From NCBI GenBank assembly GCA_039105265.1, contig JAPFFF010000002.1, positions 1,488,001 to 1,552,000 on the forward strand: a stretch of 64,000 bases of DNA, in the 5' to 3' direction. Under the pieces are notes generated by a model. The model worked only from the letters and a program-made list of their open reading frames with translations. It was not told where the DNA came from and did no database searches. Below, in pieces: positions 1 through 8,999 of this stretch (the first letter of the stretch is position 1; each line of letters starts with the position of its first letter). The translations under genes were made by a program, and so were the position numbers. This DNA comes from Tritrichomonas musculus (taxonomy: Eukaryota > Parabasalia > Tritrichomonadida > Tritrichomonadidae).

Positions 1-516
1 ATGGCACCAGAGATAACAGATTATGAACCTACACCTACACCAACACCTACACCAACACCTACACCAAAACCAATACCAGGGGAAAATGATTTTGTCGAAT
101 TAGGTCTATACTATGTTGATTTCAAGATTAATTTTAGAGAAAGTGATAGAACAGATTCTAACTATAAGAATACTGATTTTGCTGATTTATTTAATATAGG
201 AGATAAACCATATCAAAATAATCCATATGACTTTAATAATAAATGGTGCAGAAGATTAGATTTTAAAAATATTTGGGATAGACATTCGTGTAAAGTATAT
301 TCATCAATAGCTGAGCAATCAAATAAATATTATTTAGGCAATAGTCAAATATACTTCAGTCCTATCAAGTACTTCAAATTGAACTCAACTGATCAAAGAT
401 TTTGGATAGAATTATATTCAGGGCGTCATAATAATATTCCTGTTCTGGTACCAAACAATGAATCATTTGTCATTGAAATGCAATTATTACCATTTAAGAA
501 GATGCTTTACATTTAA
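1..516 (+). CDS. Minor capsid-like protein, probably cut by window start
   Basis: This 171-residue open frame begins at base 1, so the true start may lie outside. Near the N-terminus is a Pro-Thr repeat linker (residues 11-24) of the kind also seen in the capsid protein at 26471-28501 and the giant protein at 13341-18578. The rest is rich in aromatic and beta-prone residues. Its C-terminal pattern (FWIEL, then a Gly-free turn and FVIEMQL) resembles the C-terminus of the small protein at 23779-24171 (IWFTDLYG, then FIMSCLL). I infer a minor virion protein. The family is not firmly recognised. It ends 11 bases before the integrase and is probably in the same transcription block. Confidence 0.5.
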   Translation: MAPEITDYEPTPTPTPTPTPTPKPIPGENDFVELGLYYVDFKINFRESDRTDSNYKNTDFADLFNIGDKPYQNNPYDFNNKWCRRLDFKNIWDRHSCKVYSSIAEQSNKYYLGNSQIYFSPIKYFKLNSTDQRFWIELYSGRHNNIPVLVPNNESFVIEMQLLPFKKMLYI

Positions 517-527
517 GACTAATTTAA

Positions 528-1613
528 ATGAACAAAAAGCATTTTAAGACAATTAATGAGCTTCATTCTTTTTTTCCTTGGAGATCTGCCTCTAAATTTG
601 TTCCACTCGCAAAACGATATGGATTCACAGAAGAAGCCGCATTAGATTATTTAAGGAAGATAGTACATGATGTAAAGGTACCAAAGGCAAAGTTTATGAA
701 TATCTATTCTAAACACTCTGGGGGATATCAAATGGACACATTCATCAATGATAAGACAAAGGATGGTCTCAACTATTTGATGCTAATTAATATTAACACA
801 AGAAAAGCATATTGTTATCCAATGAAGGGGAAAGGTGCAAAAGAAGTAGTCAAGGCATTAAATAAATTTTTTGAGGACGAGCCAGATGTCTATTCGATAA
901 CATCAGACCAGGATGCTGCTTACTTGTCCAATGATGTATTACAGTTGATGAAGACCAAAAATATTGTTTACACTACTACCGAGGATAATAATCATAATGT
1001 ACTAGGTATCATAAATAGGTTCATGAGAACGATCAGAGACATGGTAGGCGAGAACAGGTTCATTAATGAGAAAGAAATGGATAGTTTAATAGATTCATAC
1101 AACAATTCTCCCCACAGATCATTGGACTATAAGATACCAAACGAGATGACAGAGAAAGATGAAAAAGAATATGTAAAAACCAAGTCGCAAAACAATCCAT
1201 ATGACTTTAAGCCAAATGATAGAGTTAGAATTATTCAAGCCAAGGAGCCATTTTCGAAGCGCAGGAACAAGGTAAGCAAGGAAGCATATATAGTTGATTC
1301 AAAGGCTGGGAACCAATTTATAATTAAGTCCAAAGATGAGTCAATAGACAAACTCCCTGGTTATAGGTTAATCAAGACACAAAACAAAAATATTGCACAA
1401 ACACTTAAGGGAGGCAAGAGAGGTATTGTGGAGAAGATTATTTCTTATGATACAACAAAGAACAAATATAAAATTAAATACAGCGAAGGTACAGAAGACA
1501 TCATACCGGCTAAAAATTTACGAGAAGGTGCTCCAACAAAGCTATCTAATCTTGAAGTGGATTACTGGTCAAAGAAGAAAAATATACCCAATGGAATAAA
1601 AAAGAGGATTTAA
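528..1613 (+). CDS. Maverick retroviral-like integrase
   Basis: This 361-residue protein has an rve-type integrase core at about residues 65-190. The first catalytic Asp is in QMDTF and the second in SDQDAAY. The position 35 residues after the second Asp, normally Glu in a D,D35E core, reads Asn (GIINRFMRTIRD). The C-terminal part carries an SH3-like segment (FKPNDRVRI, about 225-290) and a chromo/Tudor-like segment (about 300-335), as in other Maverick integrases. Its role would be joining element ends to host DNA. The start has the TTAAATG context shared by the next genes. The substituted Glu position could mean an inactive enzyme. Confidence 0.9.
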   Translation: MNKKHFKTINELHSFFPWRSASKFVPLAKRYGFTEEAALDYLRKIVHDVKVPKAKFMNIYSKHSGGYQMDTFINDKTKDGLNYLMLININTRKAYCYPMKGKGAKEVVKALNKFFEDEPDVYSITSDQDAAYLSNDVLQLMKTKNIVYTTTEDNNHNVLGIINRFMRTIRDMVGENRFINEKEMDSLIDSYNNSPHRSLDYKIPNEMTEKDEKEYVKTKSQNNPYDFKPNDRVRIIQAKEPFSKRRNKVSKEAYIVDSKAGNQFIIKSKDESIDKLPGYRLIKTQNKNIAQTLKGGKRGIVEKIISYDTTKNKYKIKYSEGTEDIIPAKNLREGAPTKLSNLEVDYWSKKKNIPNGIKKRI

Positions 1614-1623
1614 CGAATATTAA

Positions 1624-2478
1624 ATGTCTAAACAAATAATGAAAGAAGTAGAGTCCTTAATCCAAAAGACAATGAAGAAGAACCAGAAAGAGATAGAGGC
1701 AGCACTGATGAAACCTCTCCATCCTTCATATCCATTTAGTACGAATGGAATTTATTTTCTTATTGGTAAACCAGGTGCAGGTAAGAGTTATTGGTTGTGG
1801 AAACACATACTAATTACTGAACGTCTATTTAAGCATCCATACTATCAAAAAATAATATTTTGCTCAAGTTCTGGAAAAGCAGACAAAACGGCTGAGGCAA
1901 TGAGTAAAGAGGTAAAGACACCAATAGTATATCTTAATGAAGCCCAATTGATGGATTACCTAAAGAAACACCTCAAAAGAAAAATAAAATATTATGCAAT
2001 GGTTAAACATGTATTATCTAAGATGAAGGAAACAAATGAAGAAATGCAAAGACTTATAAACAAGCACTCCCTCCAAGAAATAGATGATAGAATAGTATAT
2101 ATAGCCAATAAGTTAGTAAAATACCAAACCTCTTCTTACCCATATAACACACTAATAATATTGGATGACTGTGCAGGAAGCGATTTGTTAACACATAATA
2201 ATACAGAATTCCTTAGACTATTAACCAAGACAAGACATTATAATATTACCTGCATCATGGCTATTCAGACAATCAGATTCGTACACATAAATGCAAAAAG
2301 ATTGGCCACGGATATCATATGCTATAGTGGATACTCAGAAGAAGATTTTATTTCCTTGCTTCAACAAACAAATAACAACCTTAATATCAAGAAGACGGTA
2401 AAAGAATATTTACAGCATAGAGATCTTCATTCAAAATTTATTATGAACATAACCGCCAATAAATATTACTTTGACTGA
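1624..2478 (+). CDS. A32/FtsK-like genome-packaging ATPase
   Basis: This 284-residue P-loop ATPase has Walker A GKPGAGKS near residue 48 and Walker B LIILDD near residue 180. A sensor-like segment follows (TRHYNITCIMAIQT). This matches the packaging ATPases of Polintons and large DNA viruses, which drive DNA into capsids. It starts 10 bases after the integrase stop, with ATTAAATG at the start. The ATPase of Maverick B (30515-31396) is a divergent relative. Length and motifs are complete, so it could be functional. Confidence 0.88.
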   Translation: MSKQIMKEVESLIQKTMKKNQKEIEAALMKPLHPSYPFSTNGIYFLIGKPGAGKSYWLWKHILITERLFKHPYYQKIIFCSSSGKADKTAEAMSKEVKTPIVYLNEAQLMDYLKKHLKRKIKYYAMVKHVLSKMKETNEEMQRLINKHSLQEIDDRIVYIANKLVKYQTSSYPYNTLIILDDCAGSDLLTHNNTEFLRLLTKTRHYNITCIMAIQTIRFVHINAKRLATDIICYSGYSEEDFISLLQQTNNNLNIKKTVKEYLQHRDLHSKFIMNITANKYYFD

Positions 2479-2484
2479 TATTAA

Positions 2485-3018
2485 ATGACAATGAATGAAG
2501 GTTCTGAAACAGATAAAATTGAACAAACGACATCGCAAAATTCTGGTGGTGGATTTTTGGGTAAGTTTATAAATAATGCATGGAATTCGGTAAAATCTGG
2601 TGTTGGTAAAGTAGGCAAATTCATTGGTGATAGTGCAGTTGGTAAAGCTGGTAAATGGGCTTGGAAAAATAAGGCACCAATATTAAATACAGTAGGGGGA
2701 GCAACACAAGCTTTGGGAACAATAACGGGTAATCCAGCAGCAATAGGTATAGGTAAAGGATTGACAACAATAGCAAGTGGAATAAAAGAAGGAGAAGTAA
2801 AGGCAGCACTACAAAAAACAATAGCAGAAAGACAACCTAATCCGTTAGGCAGTAATGTAGGGTATTCAGATTTTCCGCGCATTCATTATTCGAGAAAGCC
2901 AGCTGCTTATAAAATATATCAGAACAGAAGTAAATATGTGGACGAAGCAGAAGCACATATAGCGAAATTGAATAAAAGAAAGAGAAAGAAATCAAGAAAA
3001 ACAAAGAAAACTCAATAA
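2485..3018 (+). CDS. pX-like Gly-rich amphipathic minor virion protein
   Basis: This 177-residue protein starts six bases after the ATPase stop. Residues 20-110 alternate Gly, Ala, Lys and hydrophobics (GGGFLGKFINNAW; repeated VGK, AVGKAGK), giving amphipathic and weakly membrane-like helices. The C-terminus is strongly basic (KLNKRKRKKSRKTKK). Polintons and adenovirus-like particles have such proteins for DNA condensation or membrane disruption (the PX/pVI type). The 84-residue protein at 28553-28807 is a shorter look-alike in Maverick B. Assignment is by composition and position, not by a catalytic motif. Confidence 0.65.
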   Translation: MTMNEGSETDKIEQTTSQNSGGGFLGKFINNAWNSVKSGVGKVGKFIGDSAVGKAGKWAWKNKAPILNTVGGATQALGTITGNPAAIGIGKGLTTIASGIKEGEVKAALQKTIAERQPNPLGSNVGYSDFPRIHYSRKPAAYKIYQNRSKYVDEAEAHIAKLNKRKRKKSRKTKKTQ

Positions 3019-3049
3019 AACTCAATAAAATGATTTTTTTATCAATTAA

Positions 3050-3604
3050 ATGTCTAAGCATTTGACAGGATCAAAAAGATTACAAGTAATACAGAACTGG
3101 CTTAATGGTCGTGAGGACCCTGATTGGGATGTGCTTCCTACCAAAAAAGAAAACAAATATATAGTAAAAAGAAGAGAGCAACCATTAACAAAACCACCAC
3201 CTGAACCATTAACTAAAACAGAAACGATTGAAGAAAAAGCTGTTGGTCAGAATATCGACCCACCTGAAGAACCGGTAAAAGAAATACCAAAACCCAAAAA
3301 ACCAATAATAGAAGAACAACCAAAACAAGTATATGATCCAACAATAAATATAGAAATACTAAACCAATTAAAGCTATTAGGTGAAGAGTTTAAAAACGAA
3401 AGGGCTAAGAAGGAACAGAAGAAAATGATAAAAGATGTAATACAAAAACAAATGAGAAAACCATATTATCCACAGTATACTCAGCCACAATACTTCCAAG
3501 AACCAAATCAAATAGAAGACGAATCCGAAGAGGAACCAATACCAGTAATCCCACCTCAACCTATTCGTAGAAGGCGAAATAATATTTTCTCTGATATGAT
3601 TTAA
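3050..3604 (+). CDS. Pro/Glu/Lys-rich coiled-coil protein, unknown
   Basis: This 184-residue protein has no family I recognise. Residues 45-100 are Pro-, Glu- and Lys-rich and probably disordered. Residues 105-145 are a charged helix (ILNQLKLLGEEFKNERAKK) that could coil. The tail is Pro-Gln-rich, then acidic, then basic (PIRRRRNN). It lies between the pX-like protein and the capsid gene, so a virion scaffold or linker role is possible. The start has a T8 run about 16 bases upstream and an ATTAAATG context. Confidence 0.6.
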   Translation: MSKHLTGSKRLQVIQNWLNGREDPDWDVLPTKKENKYIVKRREQPLTKPPPEPLTKTETIEEKAVGQNIDPPEEPVKEIPKPKKPIIEEQPKQVYDPTINIEILNQLKLLGEEFKNERAKKEQKKMIKDVIQKQMRKPYYPQYTQPQYFQEPNQIEDESEEEPIPVIPPQPIRRRRNNIFSDMI

Positions 3605-3635
3605 TTTGCTTTTATTATTTTTCTCAAAAGAAAAT

Positions 3636-5282
3636 ATGTTAAATCCAGAAATTGAACTAAGGACGTCAGCTGAAACATGTACCCAAATTGCTAGCTATTT
3701 TGATATTGTTGATAATTGTATAGCCTTATCAGATACCAACAAGCAATACACAATTAGTCCACAAACATCATATTCTCCATCGCCTCCAATAACTCAAGGC
3801 TCATATACAAGTGCAATTATATCACCTAATACGAATAATACTGCAGATATATATAATGGATTTATTAGAGCAGATATGGAAGTAAAAATAAAAGAAGTTG
3901 CTGACAGTAAGATAACTGCAGTAACAGGTGATGGATACCAATTTAATAAAGTATGGTTTGGTTTCAAGGATGCTAGAGATGCTGTTGAGAAATATGAAAT
4001 AGTAGCTAACGGAATAACGATATATACCCAGAACTTTGGTTGCGAAGAATCATTTCTAACTGCATGTTGTGCCAATGAAACAACAAAGAGAGCAGATGTA
4101 TATTCAAAGGCTAGACATAAAGATATATGGAATGGTAAATCAGGCAGCAGAACAGGATTTATTGTTGATTGGGCAGAAGGATGGAAAGACAAAAAATATA
4201 AAATTCACCTAAAGATTGATTTAAGAAGGTTCTTACCATTATCCAATATTAAATACCTTCCAGCATTTGCAGGCAAAATTGAACTCCGATTATTCTTTTC
4301 ATGTGCAGGTATGGTATGTTGTCCAATGGGTCCAGGAAAAGAGTTCTAACATGATTATAGTGCTAATTCAAAATATAAATTAGAACCTATTACTAATGAA
4401 TTTAGACCAATTGGCGAACTAATCACTATGTACACAGGAACAGAGGTAGAAACTGTTAATAGAGGAACAACATCAGCAGCTGTTAATATAAGCTTTACTA
4501 AACTGAATACAAGTTCGAAAACATTTCAAGTAGCTGAATACCGTATAACTGAATGTTCATCTATTATACCGTGCTTTGGTATTGAGGATAATATTTACTC
4601 TAGTCTTGTTCAAAGGTATGCTGATCCAACTCATCCACTAACATTTCCTACTCAAACACTTTCTGTTTACACTACTACTACCCCGTTAAATAATCCGAAT
4701 GATAAGACTACTTGCACAATCACTCCTCGCTTTGTTGATTCGATATACCTATTATTTCCTATAAAGCATACTCATCATACATACTTTAAGAATCCTAACT
4801 TTAAATCATTTCAATTAAACTGTGGAGGTTACGGTAACATTCCTGCTAAACCATTTGGCACGACAGATGAATACCCAGAGTTCTTAGAATATTGTCAGAA
4901 CGCAATGAACGTGAATGGAGGACAAAGTGGTTTTAATAAGGAAGTAGTAAACAGTTTAACATATTGTGATAGAGATACGGCTACTAATAAACCTAAATTT
5001 ATGTATACAAAGGGAATTTATTCAAATGACAAGAGTAGTTTCTTTATCGGATTACCTACAGAAACTGATAATACATATCAACAAGGATTAACCTCTTTGT
5101 CACCTATTAATTTTGAAATAAATGTAACACAAGAAACAGGTGACAATACATATGCAAAAGCTACTCAAACTCCACCTTTAATATGTCTCTTATTTGATTC
5201 ATCTATATCTATCTTAGTTCAACCAAATGGTATGCCACCTTTAGTACGCCTTGGCAATTATGACTTGACCTCAAGGGATTAA
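3636..5282 (+). pseudogene. Major capsid protein (double jelly-roll type), split by an in-frame stop
   Basis: Two open stretches (to 4349, and from 4428) are in the same frame, separated by one TAA at 4347-4349; the codons after it continue the protein. Together they would give about 548 residues. Segments match the capsid protein at 26471-28501: the region around IVANGITIYTQNFGCEE with its EILHNNVNVGYQQNECI, and VDSIYLLFPIKH with VTTMSIMFPKHH. ATG at 3636 is chosen because the earlier in-frame codons are unlike coding sequence and TTTTTCTCAAAAG lies just upstream. Either the gene is dead, the stop is read through, or it is a sequencing error. Confidence 0.75.
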
Positions 5283-5351
5283 ATAACAAAAATAATTGCG
5301 TCTTTCTATTTTAATTATATTTTTTTATTTATCACTATACATAAATACAAA

Positions 5352-5969
5352 ATGACAGAAGAACAAGTTATAGATTTTGTTACAATAAATGAGTATCCTG
5401 ATTATGAGATACTTAACCAGTATCCATTCACTATTAGACGAAAGGATAATCATTATGAAGTAAAGGAACGAGTAAACAAAAGTAATGGATATCCAAGTGT
5501 AAATCTTAATGGAAACAAGATAGATAAGCATAGAATAATTGCCAAACAGTTCATATCAAATGACGACCCAAAACATAAAACACAAGTGGATCATATATCA
5601 AAAGACAGAACGGATTATCATTTGAGCAATCTTCGTTGGGTTTCAGCAAGTGAAAATAACAGAAATGCTTCATCAAGAAATGGTGTTAAATACGAGTTTG
5701 TTGACGATATACCAGATGAGGCTATAGTTATTACTCACTATGACCTAAAGAATGAAAGAAGAGTATTTGATGAAAATAAGTATTATTACTATTATGATGA
5801 AGAAACGGAAGAAGATGTTTTCTATGAACAAATAACTGATGATGTTTATAGGATAATGCACATAAATACAGAAAAAGGAGGACGTAAAATGATTAAAACA
5901 AGAGATATTAATCACAAACCAACTTCTATGTTAATACATACTTTCAAACAACAATACGGATTAGACTAA
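5352..5969 (+). CDS. HNH homing-type endonuclease
   Basis: This 205-residue protein has a NUMOD4-like N-terminus (EYPDYEILN, residues 15-23). An HNH_3-type core follows at about residues 58-105: KHRIIAKQFI, then QVDHISKDRTDYHLSNLRW and SENNRN. These are the His-Asn-His and metal-site features of phage and large-virus HNH nucleases, which cut DNA and may spread themselves. The last 90 residues are acidic and Tyr-rich with no known role. It has its own start with a T7 tract about 25 bases upstream, so it may be an inserted selfish gene. Confidence 0.85.
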   Translation: MTEEQVIDFVTINEYPDYEILNQYPFTIRRKDNHYEVKERVNKSNGYPSVNLNGNKIDKHRIIAKQFISNDDPKHKTQVDHISKDRTDYHLSNLRWVSASENNRNASSRNGVKYEFVDDIPDEAIVITHYDLKNERRVFDENKYYYYYDEETEEDVFYEQITDDVYRIMHINTEKGGRKMIKTRDINHKPTSMLIHTFKQQYGLD

Positions 5970-6005
5970 AAAATTTTAATTATATTTTTTTTATTTCCAT
6001 ACAAA

Positions 6006-6455
6006 ATGCAAGACCAATATAAAGTATATGATTACATCAATAATGTTATTTCCCTCGCTGATAACCCAGAAGATTTTAAGGAAAGTAATTTCGCTATCCT
6101 TTGTGATCGATATCCAATTCAACTTTCAAAAAATAAATATTTAGCAAAAGTCATCTACATATCAATTAAGGCGGACAAGAACGTATGGAGGATATATCCA
6201 GACAAAATTAAAGAATATGATATAGAACACATAGTATTAAATACTAACTCAAGAAGGAAAATTAATTATAAAATGCAAGAGTTTTTTGTTAATGGTTCAA
6301 ATAAGGAACAAGAATATGGAGAATACAGTTACTACAATTATTCAATAGAATTAGCATCTAAAAAGACTAAAACAATGATAGAGGAATTACGTAAGAAATA
6401 TGAATTAAATACACCTGAACTATTTATCGGTCTTCATCAAGAGCTAGTTCTGTAA
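6006..6455 (+). CDS. Conserved Maverick protein of unknown function (family 1)
   Basis: This 149-residue protein is clearly related to the one at 31424-31882 in Maverick B. Both have (V/F)(Y/E)YINN(V/L)ISL near the start, LC(D/E)(R/K)YPI, RIYPDKIKE or RFYPDKIKE, a SRRKIN or TRRRIN segment, EFFVNGS, YYNYSIE and a final HQ(E/N)(L/I)VL. I know no domain that fits. Retention in two very different elements suggests a core function. A T8 tract lies about 19 bases upstream of the ATG. An imperfect GTCGGAAT..TCGACC palindrome follows the stop. Confidence 0.75.
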   Translation: MQDQYKVYDYINNVISLADNPEDFKESNFAILCDRYPIQLSKNKYLAKVIYISIKADKNVWRIYPDKIKEYDIEHIVLNTNSRRKINYKMQEFFVNGSNKEQEYGEYSYYNYSIELASKKTKTMIEELRKKYELNTPELFIGLHQELVL

Positions 6456-6494
6456 GTCGGAATCTCGACCAACCAATTTTTTTTTGAAAAAGAA

Positions 6495-6923
6495 ATGAAT
6501 AAGTACGGAAAACCCAATTCAACAACAGTTGGAGCAGAGGGGACAATGTTTAATGAAGGAACTAAGACTGAGAAGACAATAGAGTTTAATCACTTTGGCA
6601 TATTTTCTAATGACAATACTTACGCAGTTACGTTTAACCCAAGAATTAATAGACCACCAACAAAGTATATGGAAAACAAACCAGTCAAACCACCAAAGAG
6701 TAATCAACATAAAACAAAACCATTACACGAACCACCTGTTAGTATTACAGATGGAGGGTATTATTTGAAGAAAGATAAAGCACCCAAAGCTCCTATTCTT
6801 CCTCCATACTTAAAGAAACCAGAGAAATTAGGAGAAATACAAGGTAGAGCGGATGAAAGAAATAAAGGAAGGATTGGATACTTTAAACCAATTAATGTTA
6901 AGCAAGCTAATATTCATTACTGA
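6495..6923 (+). CDS. Pro/Lys-rich small protein, unknown
   Basis: This 142-residue basic protein has many Pro and Lys residues (NKPVKPPKSNQHK, APILPPYLKKPEK) and no recognisable domain. It is probably mostly disordered, as in minor virion or DNA-binding proteins. A T9 tract (6477-6485) followed by GAAAAAGAA directly precedes the ATG, the clearest case of the Maverick start signal described in the findings. The next gene starts 29 bases after its stop. Confidence 0.6.
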   Translation: MNKYGKPNSTTVGAEGTMFNEGTKTEKTIEFNHFGIFSNDNTYAVTFNPRINRPPTKYMENKPVKPPKSNQHKTKPLHEPPVSITDGGYYLKKDKAPKAPILPPYLKKPEKLGEIQGRADERNKGRIGYFKPINVKQANIHY

Positions 6924-6951
6924 TTGATTATCAACTTTTTTTCGAAAGGAA

Positions 6952-7479
6952 ATGATAAAGAAGAGATCCAACAATGCTGGAGTTAACGCGAACGTTTCAT
7001 TAGAACCTCAAGCAGCAGCACAGTCAACAAGCAATATAAATAATAATATTATTATAAACAAAAGGGATGATGGAAAAGAAGAAATTGTTATCACTCGTAA
7101 TGTTGAATTAGAAGAGAATCAAGAAGAAGAAGCAAAGGATGTTAAGTACGTGATACTTGAAACGTATGCAAAAATATTGTTAGACCAGGACAAAGCATTA
7201 TTATCCAACTTAATATCAAAGAATTGTATAATTGTCCCTGTTACTGCCTTATCTAATATAATTAAAACAATTATTAAGGCGGAGGTGGTAGAAATAAGTC
7301 TTGATGAGGATGTAGGTTGTTGTGCAGGGAAAGCTAATCCAATACGTAAGATAGATTCCATTAAGATAGTAAATGATAATGGAGAAGTATGTACTGACTT
7401 CAAACAAGTATATAACAAAGAATATAATGAACTAGTTAACAAATATCATCTGTGTCTTAAGCATGCAGTTAATATGTAA
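6952..7479 (+). CDS. Conserved Maverick protein of unknown function (family 2, GCC motif)
   Basis: This 175-residue protein has an Asn/Ala-rich, probably disordered N-terminal third and a folded C-terminal part. That part matches the protein at 29790-30359: a conserved hydrophobic helix, VVEISLDEDVGCC against VDLVIEDEEPGCC, IRKIDSIKI against LIKIDKILI, and a matching (V/Y)YN or NHVYTEF tail. The paired Cys may bind metal or form disulphides. The function is unknown. Start signal T7-CGAAAGGA-ATG at 6936-6954. Confidence 0.7.
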   Translation: MIKKRSNNAGVNANVSLEPQAAAQSTSNINNNIIINKRDDGKEEIVITRNVELEENQEEEAKDVKYVILETYAKILLDQDKALLSNLISKNCIIVPVTALSNIIKTIIKAEVVEISLDEDVGCCAGKANPIRKIDSIKIVNDNGEVCTDFKQVYNKEYNELVNKYHLCLKHAVNM

Positions 7480-7508
7480 TTATTATTTGTTTTTTTATTT
7501 TTATCAAA

Positions 7509-7763
7509 ATGACGAGTAAAATAGACCTAAACCAATTCAAGAAAACAGAAGTAATAAAGAAATTGTCCAAATCGAAGTCAAGTGAGAATCTGACGTCAAT
7601 GGATACTCCGAAAAGAGGCAGGAAGAGTAAATATAATACCCCTGAAGAAAGACTTGAAGCCAGACGACAACAACAAAAAGAATATAGACAAAGAAAGAAG
7701 CAAGAGTTAGAGGAATTAAAGAAAATTGCTGAAATGGTTACTGCTGAGAAGAAAGAAGCATGA
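7509..7763 (+). CDS. Small basic bZIP-like DNA-binding protein
   Basis: This 84-residue protein has an AT-hook-like KRGRKSK at about residues 36-42. A basic helix follows (ARRQQQKEYRQRKKQ), running into a short charged helix with hydrophobic spacing (LEELKKIAEMV). This resembles the basic region and start of a leucine zipper, and a DNA-binding role is inferred. The protein at 48776-49261 has a similar basic helix (YMRQYNAKKKQERE). It ends just before the inverted repeat around the next gene. Confidence 0.6.
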   Translation: MTSKIDLNQFKKTEVIKKLSKSKSSENLTSMDTPKRGRKSKYNTPEERLEARRQQQKEYRQRKKQELEELKKIAEMVTAEKKEA

Positions 7764-7769
7764 AAACAA

Positions 7770-7930
7770 AAAATCTTCATCTTATTTTTGGTTTGGGTGA
7801 ACAGGTGAATTGTCACCACATTTTTGTCACCTTCAGAGTCATCTGATAAACAAAAATATAAGATGATTTTTTAGTATTTTTGGTCATTAGGTGAAGAGGT
7901 GAATTGTCACCACATTTTTGTCACCTTCAC
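7770..7930. repeat. Left repeat block flanking the 7927-8802 gene
   Basis: Two similar blocks here contain the palindrome GGTGAATTGTCACC followed by ACATTTTTGTCACCTT (about 7804-7832 and 7890-7927). The first block, with the preceding ATCTTCATCTTATTTTTGG, recurs inverted at about 9000-9068. The pair therefore brackets a single minus-strand gene. Confidence 0.75.
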
Positions 7931-8802
7931 ACTCTATTCACATATTGTGTCCTATGAACGTTTGTTATCTTCCATTTGCCTGTCTGTTCGAGTCTATCTG
8001 TTAATTCAGCAAAGGTTAATTTTTGTCCAAACTCTTTGGCATATCTCTGCTGAACATCCTTTAACAATAATCTATCAATGTTTGGATAATTGTTCTGCAT
8101 AAACTTGGCTAAATCGTAATCAGACTCATCAAACTGCCTATCGATTTCTTCCTGTTCAGCTCTCATACGTTGAACTTCACGCAAAGTATATTCATATAAT
8201 CTCTGTTTGGCCTCACACTTACTGCAACGTTTATTGGAACTTGAATTGATATTAAATATTTTAGTATTAATCCTCGTAATACAGCATCTAAGCTTCAATA
8301 AGGTATTGTAATCAATATGAAATTCATTAACCTTACTTCTTAAGCTCTCATGATTATTATTGTTTTCCATATCATACCAGTAATAACAGAATACATCATA
8401 TATACAGTTAGCGTATCTTTCAATAAACTCTTTATATTTCTCAAAGTCTTCACTCTCCAAAAGTTCACTTGTACTCATCACTACTTTATCGCACTTCTCA
8501 TTCATAGCATTGTGGTCACAATAATAACCAACAAACTGTACATTCATTTTACGTAGAAACTTCTTAAGTTCTGCACTATCTGTCTTTAATACTTCTATTT
8601 CATTAAATATTGGTTCAAATGGTTTTGTCTGTGATATTGGCATTATCTTTGGAAGACTTGAAATCATAGTGAAAACGTCTTTGATATATTTATTGTTGTG
8701 CTCAAACTTAACATCATAGGCATCAGGATTATAGTTATTGGTTAGCAAATCCCTCATAATCATTCTCTTTGTGTTTAATTCCTTCTCACAACTAACTTCC
8801 AC
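7927..8802 (-). CDS. Unknown acidic/charged protein, 5' end unresolved
   Basis: This frame gives about 291 residues from a GTG. It stays open upstream to about 8985 without any ATG, and the first in-frame ATGs are near residue 13. A different frame has an ATG at about 8965, so a 5' frameshift is possible. There is a possible zinc knuckle (CSKCEAK, about residue 192) with further Cys nearby (CCI, about 172), a charged helix, and a C-terminal 65-residue domain rich in aromatic and basic residues (RLLLKDVQQRY, then GKWKITN). No family is recognised. It is enclosed by an inverted repeat, so it may be a separately acquired cargo gene. Confidence 0.55.
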   Translation of the reverse strand: MEVSCEKELNTKRMIMRDLLTNNYNPDAYDVKFEHNNKYIKDVFTMISSLPKIMPISQTKPFEPIFNEIEVLKTDSAELKKFLRKMNVQFVGYYCDHNAMNEKCDKVVMSTSELLESEDFEKYKEFIERYANCIYDVFCYYWYDMENNNNHESLRSKVNEFHIDYNTLLKLRCCITRINTKIFNINSSSNKRCSKCEAKQRLYEYTLREVQRMRAEQEEIDRQFDESDYDLAKFMQNNYPNIDRLLLKDVQQRYAKEFGQKLTFAELTDRLEQTGKWKITNVHRTQYVNRV

Positions 8803-8999
8803 AAGAGGCTTAATAGGGTTTCCATGAATATCATAATACTTATCAACTTTCCCATTTACATCAGATATTGGTTTAGGTATTAGGTCAACAAGATATTCAT
8901 TAACATTGAAGTCTCTCGCGTTCTCCGAGTGTGAGCTTGTGTATTTGTTTGCGCTATCATTAGGTTTATGTAAATGGAAGATAAAAAATTAACTAAAAA

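Noticed and set aside
2481-2882. Hydrophobic 133-residue frame on the minus strand
   Set aside because: Shadow of the Gly/Ala-rich pX-like gene on the plus strand.
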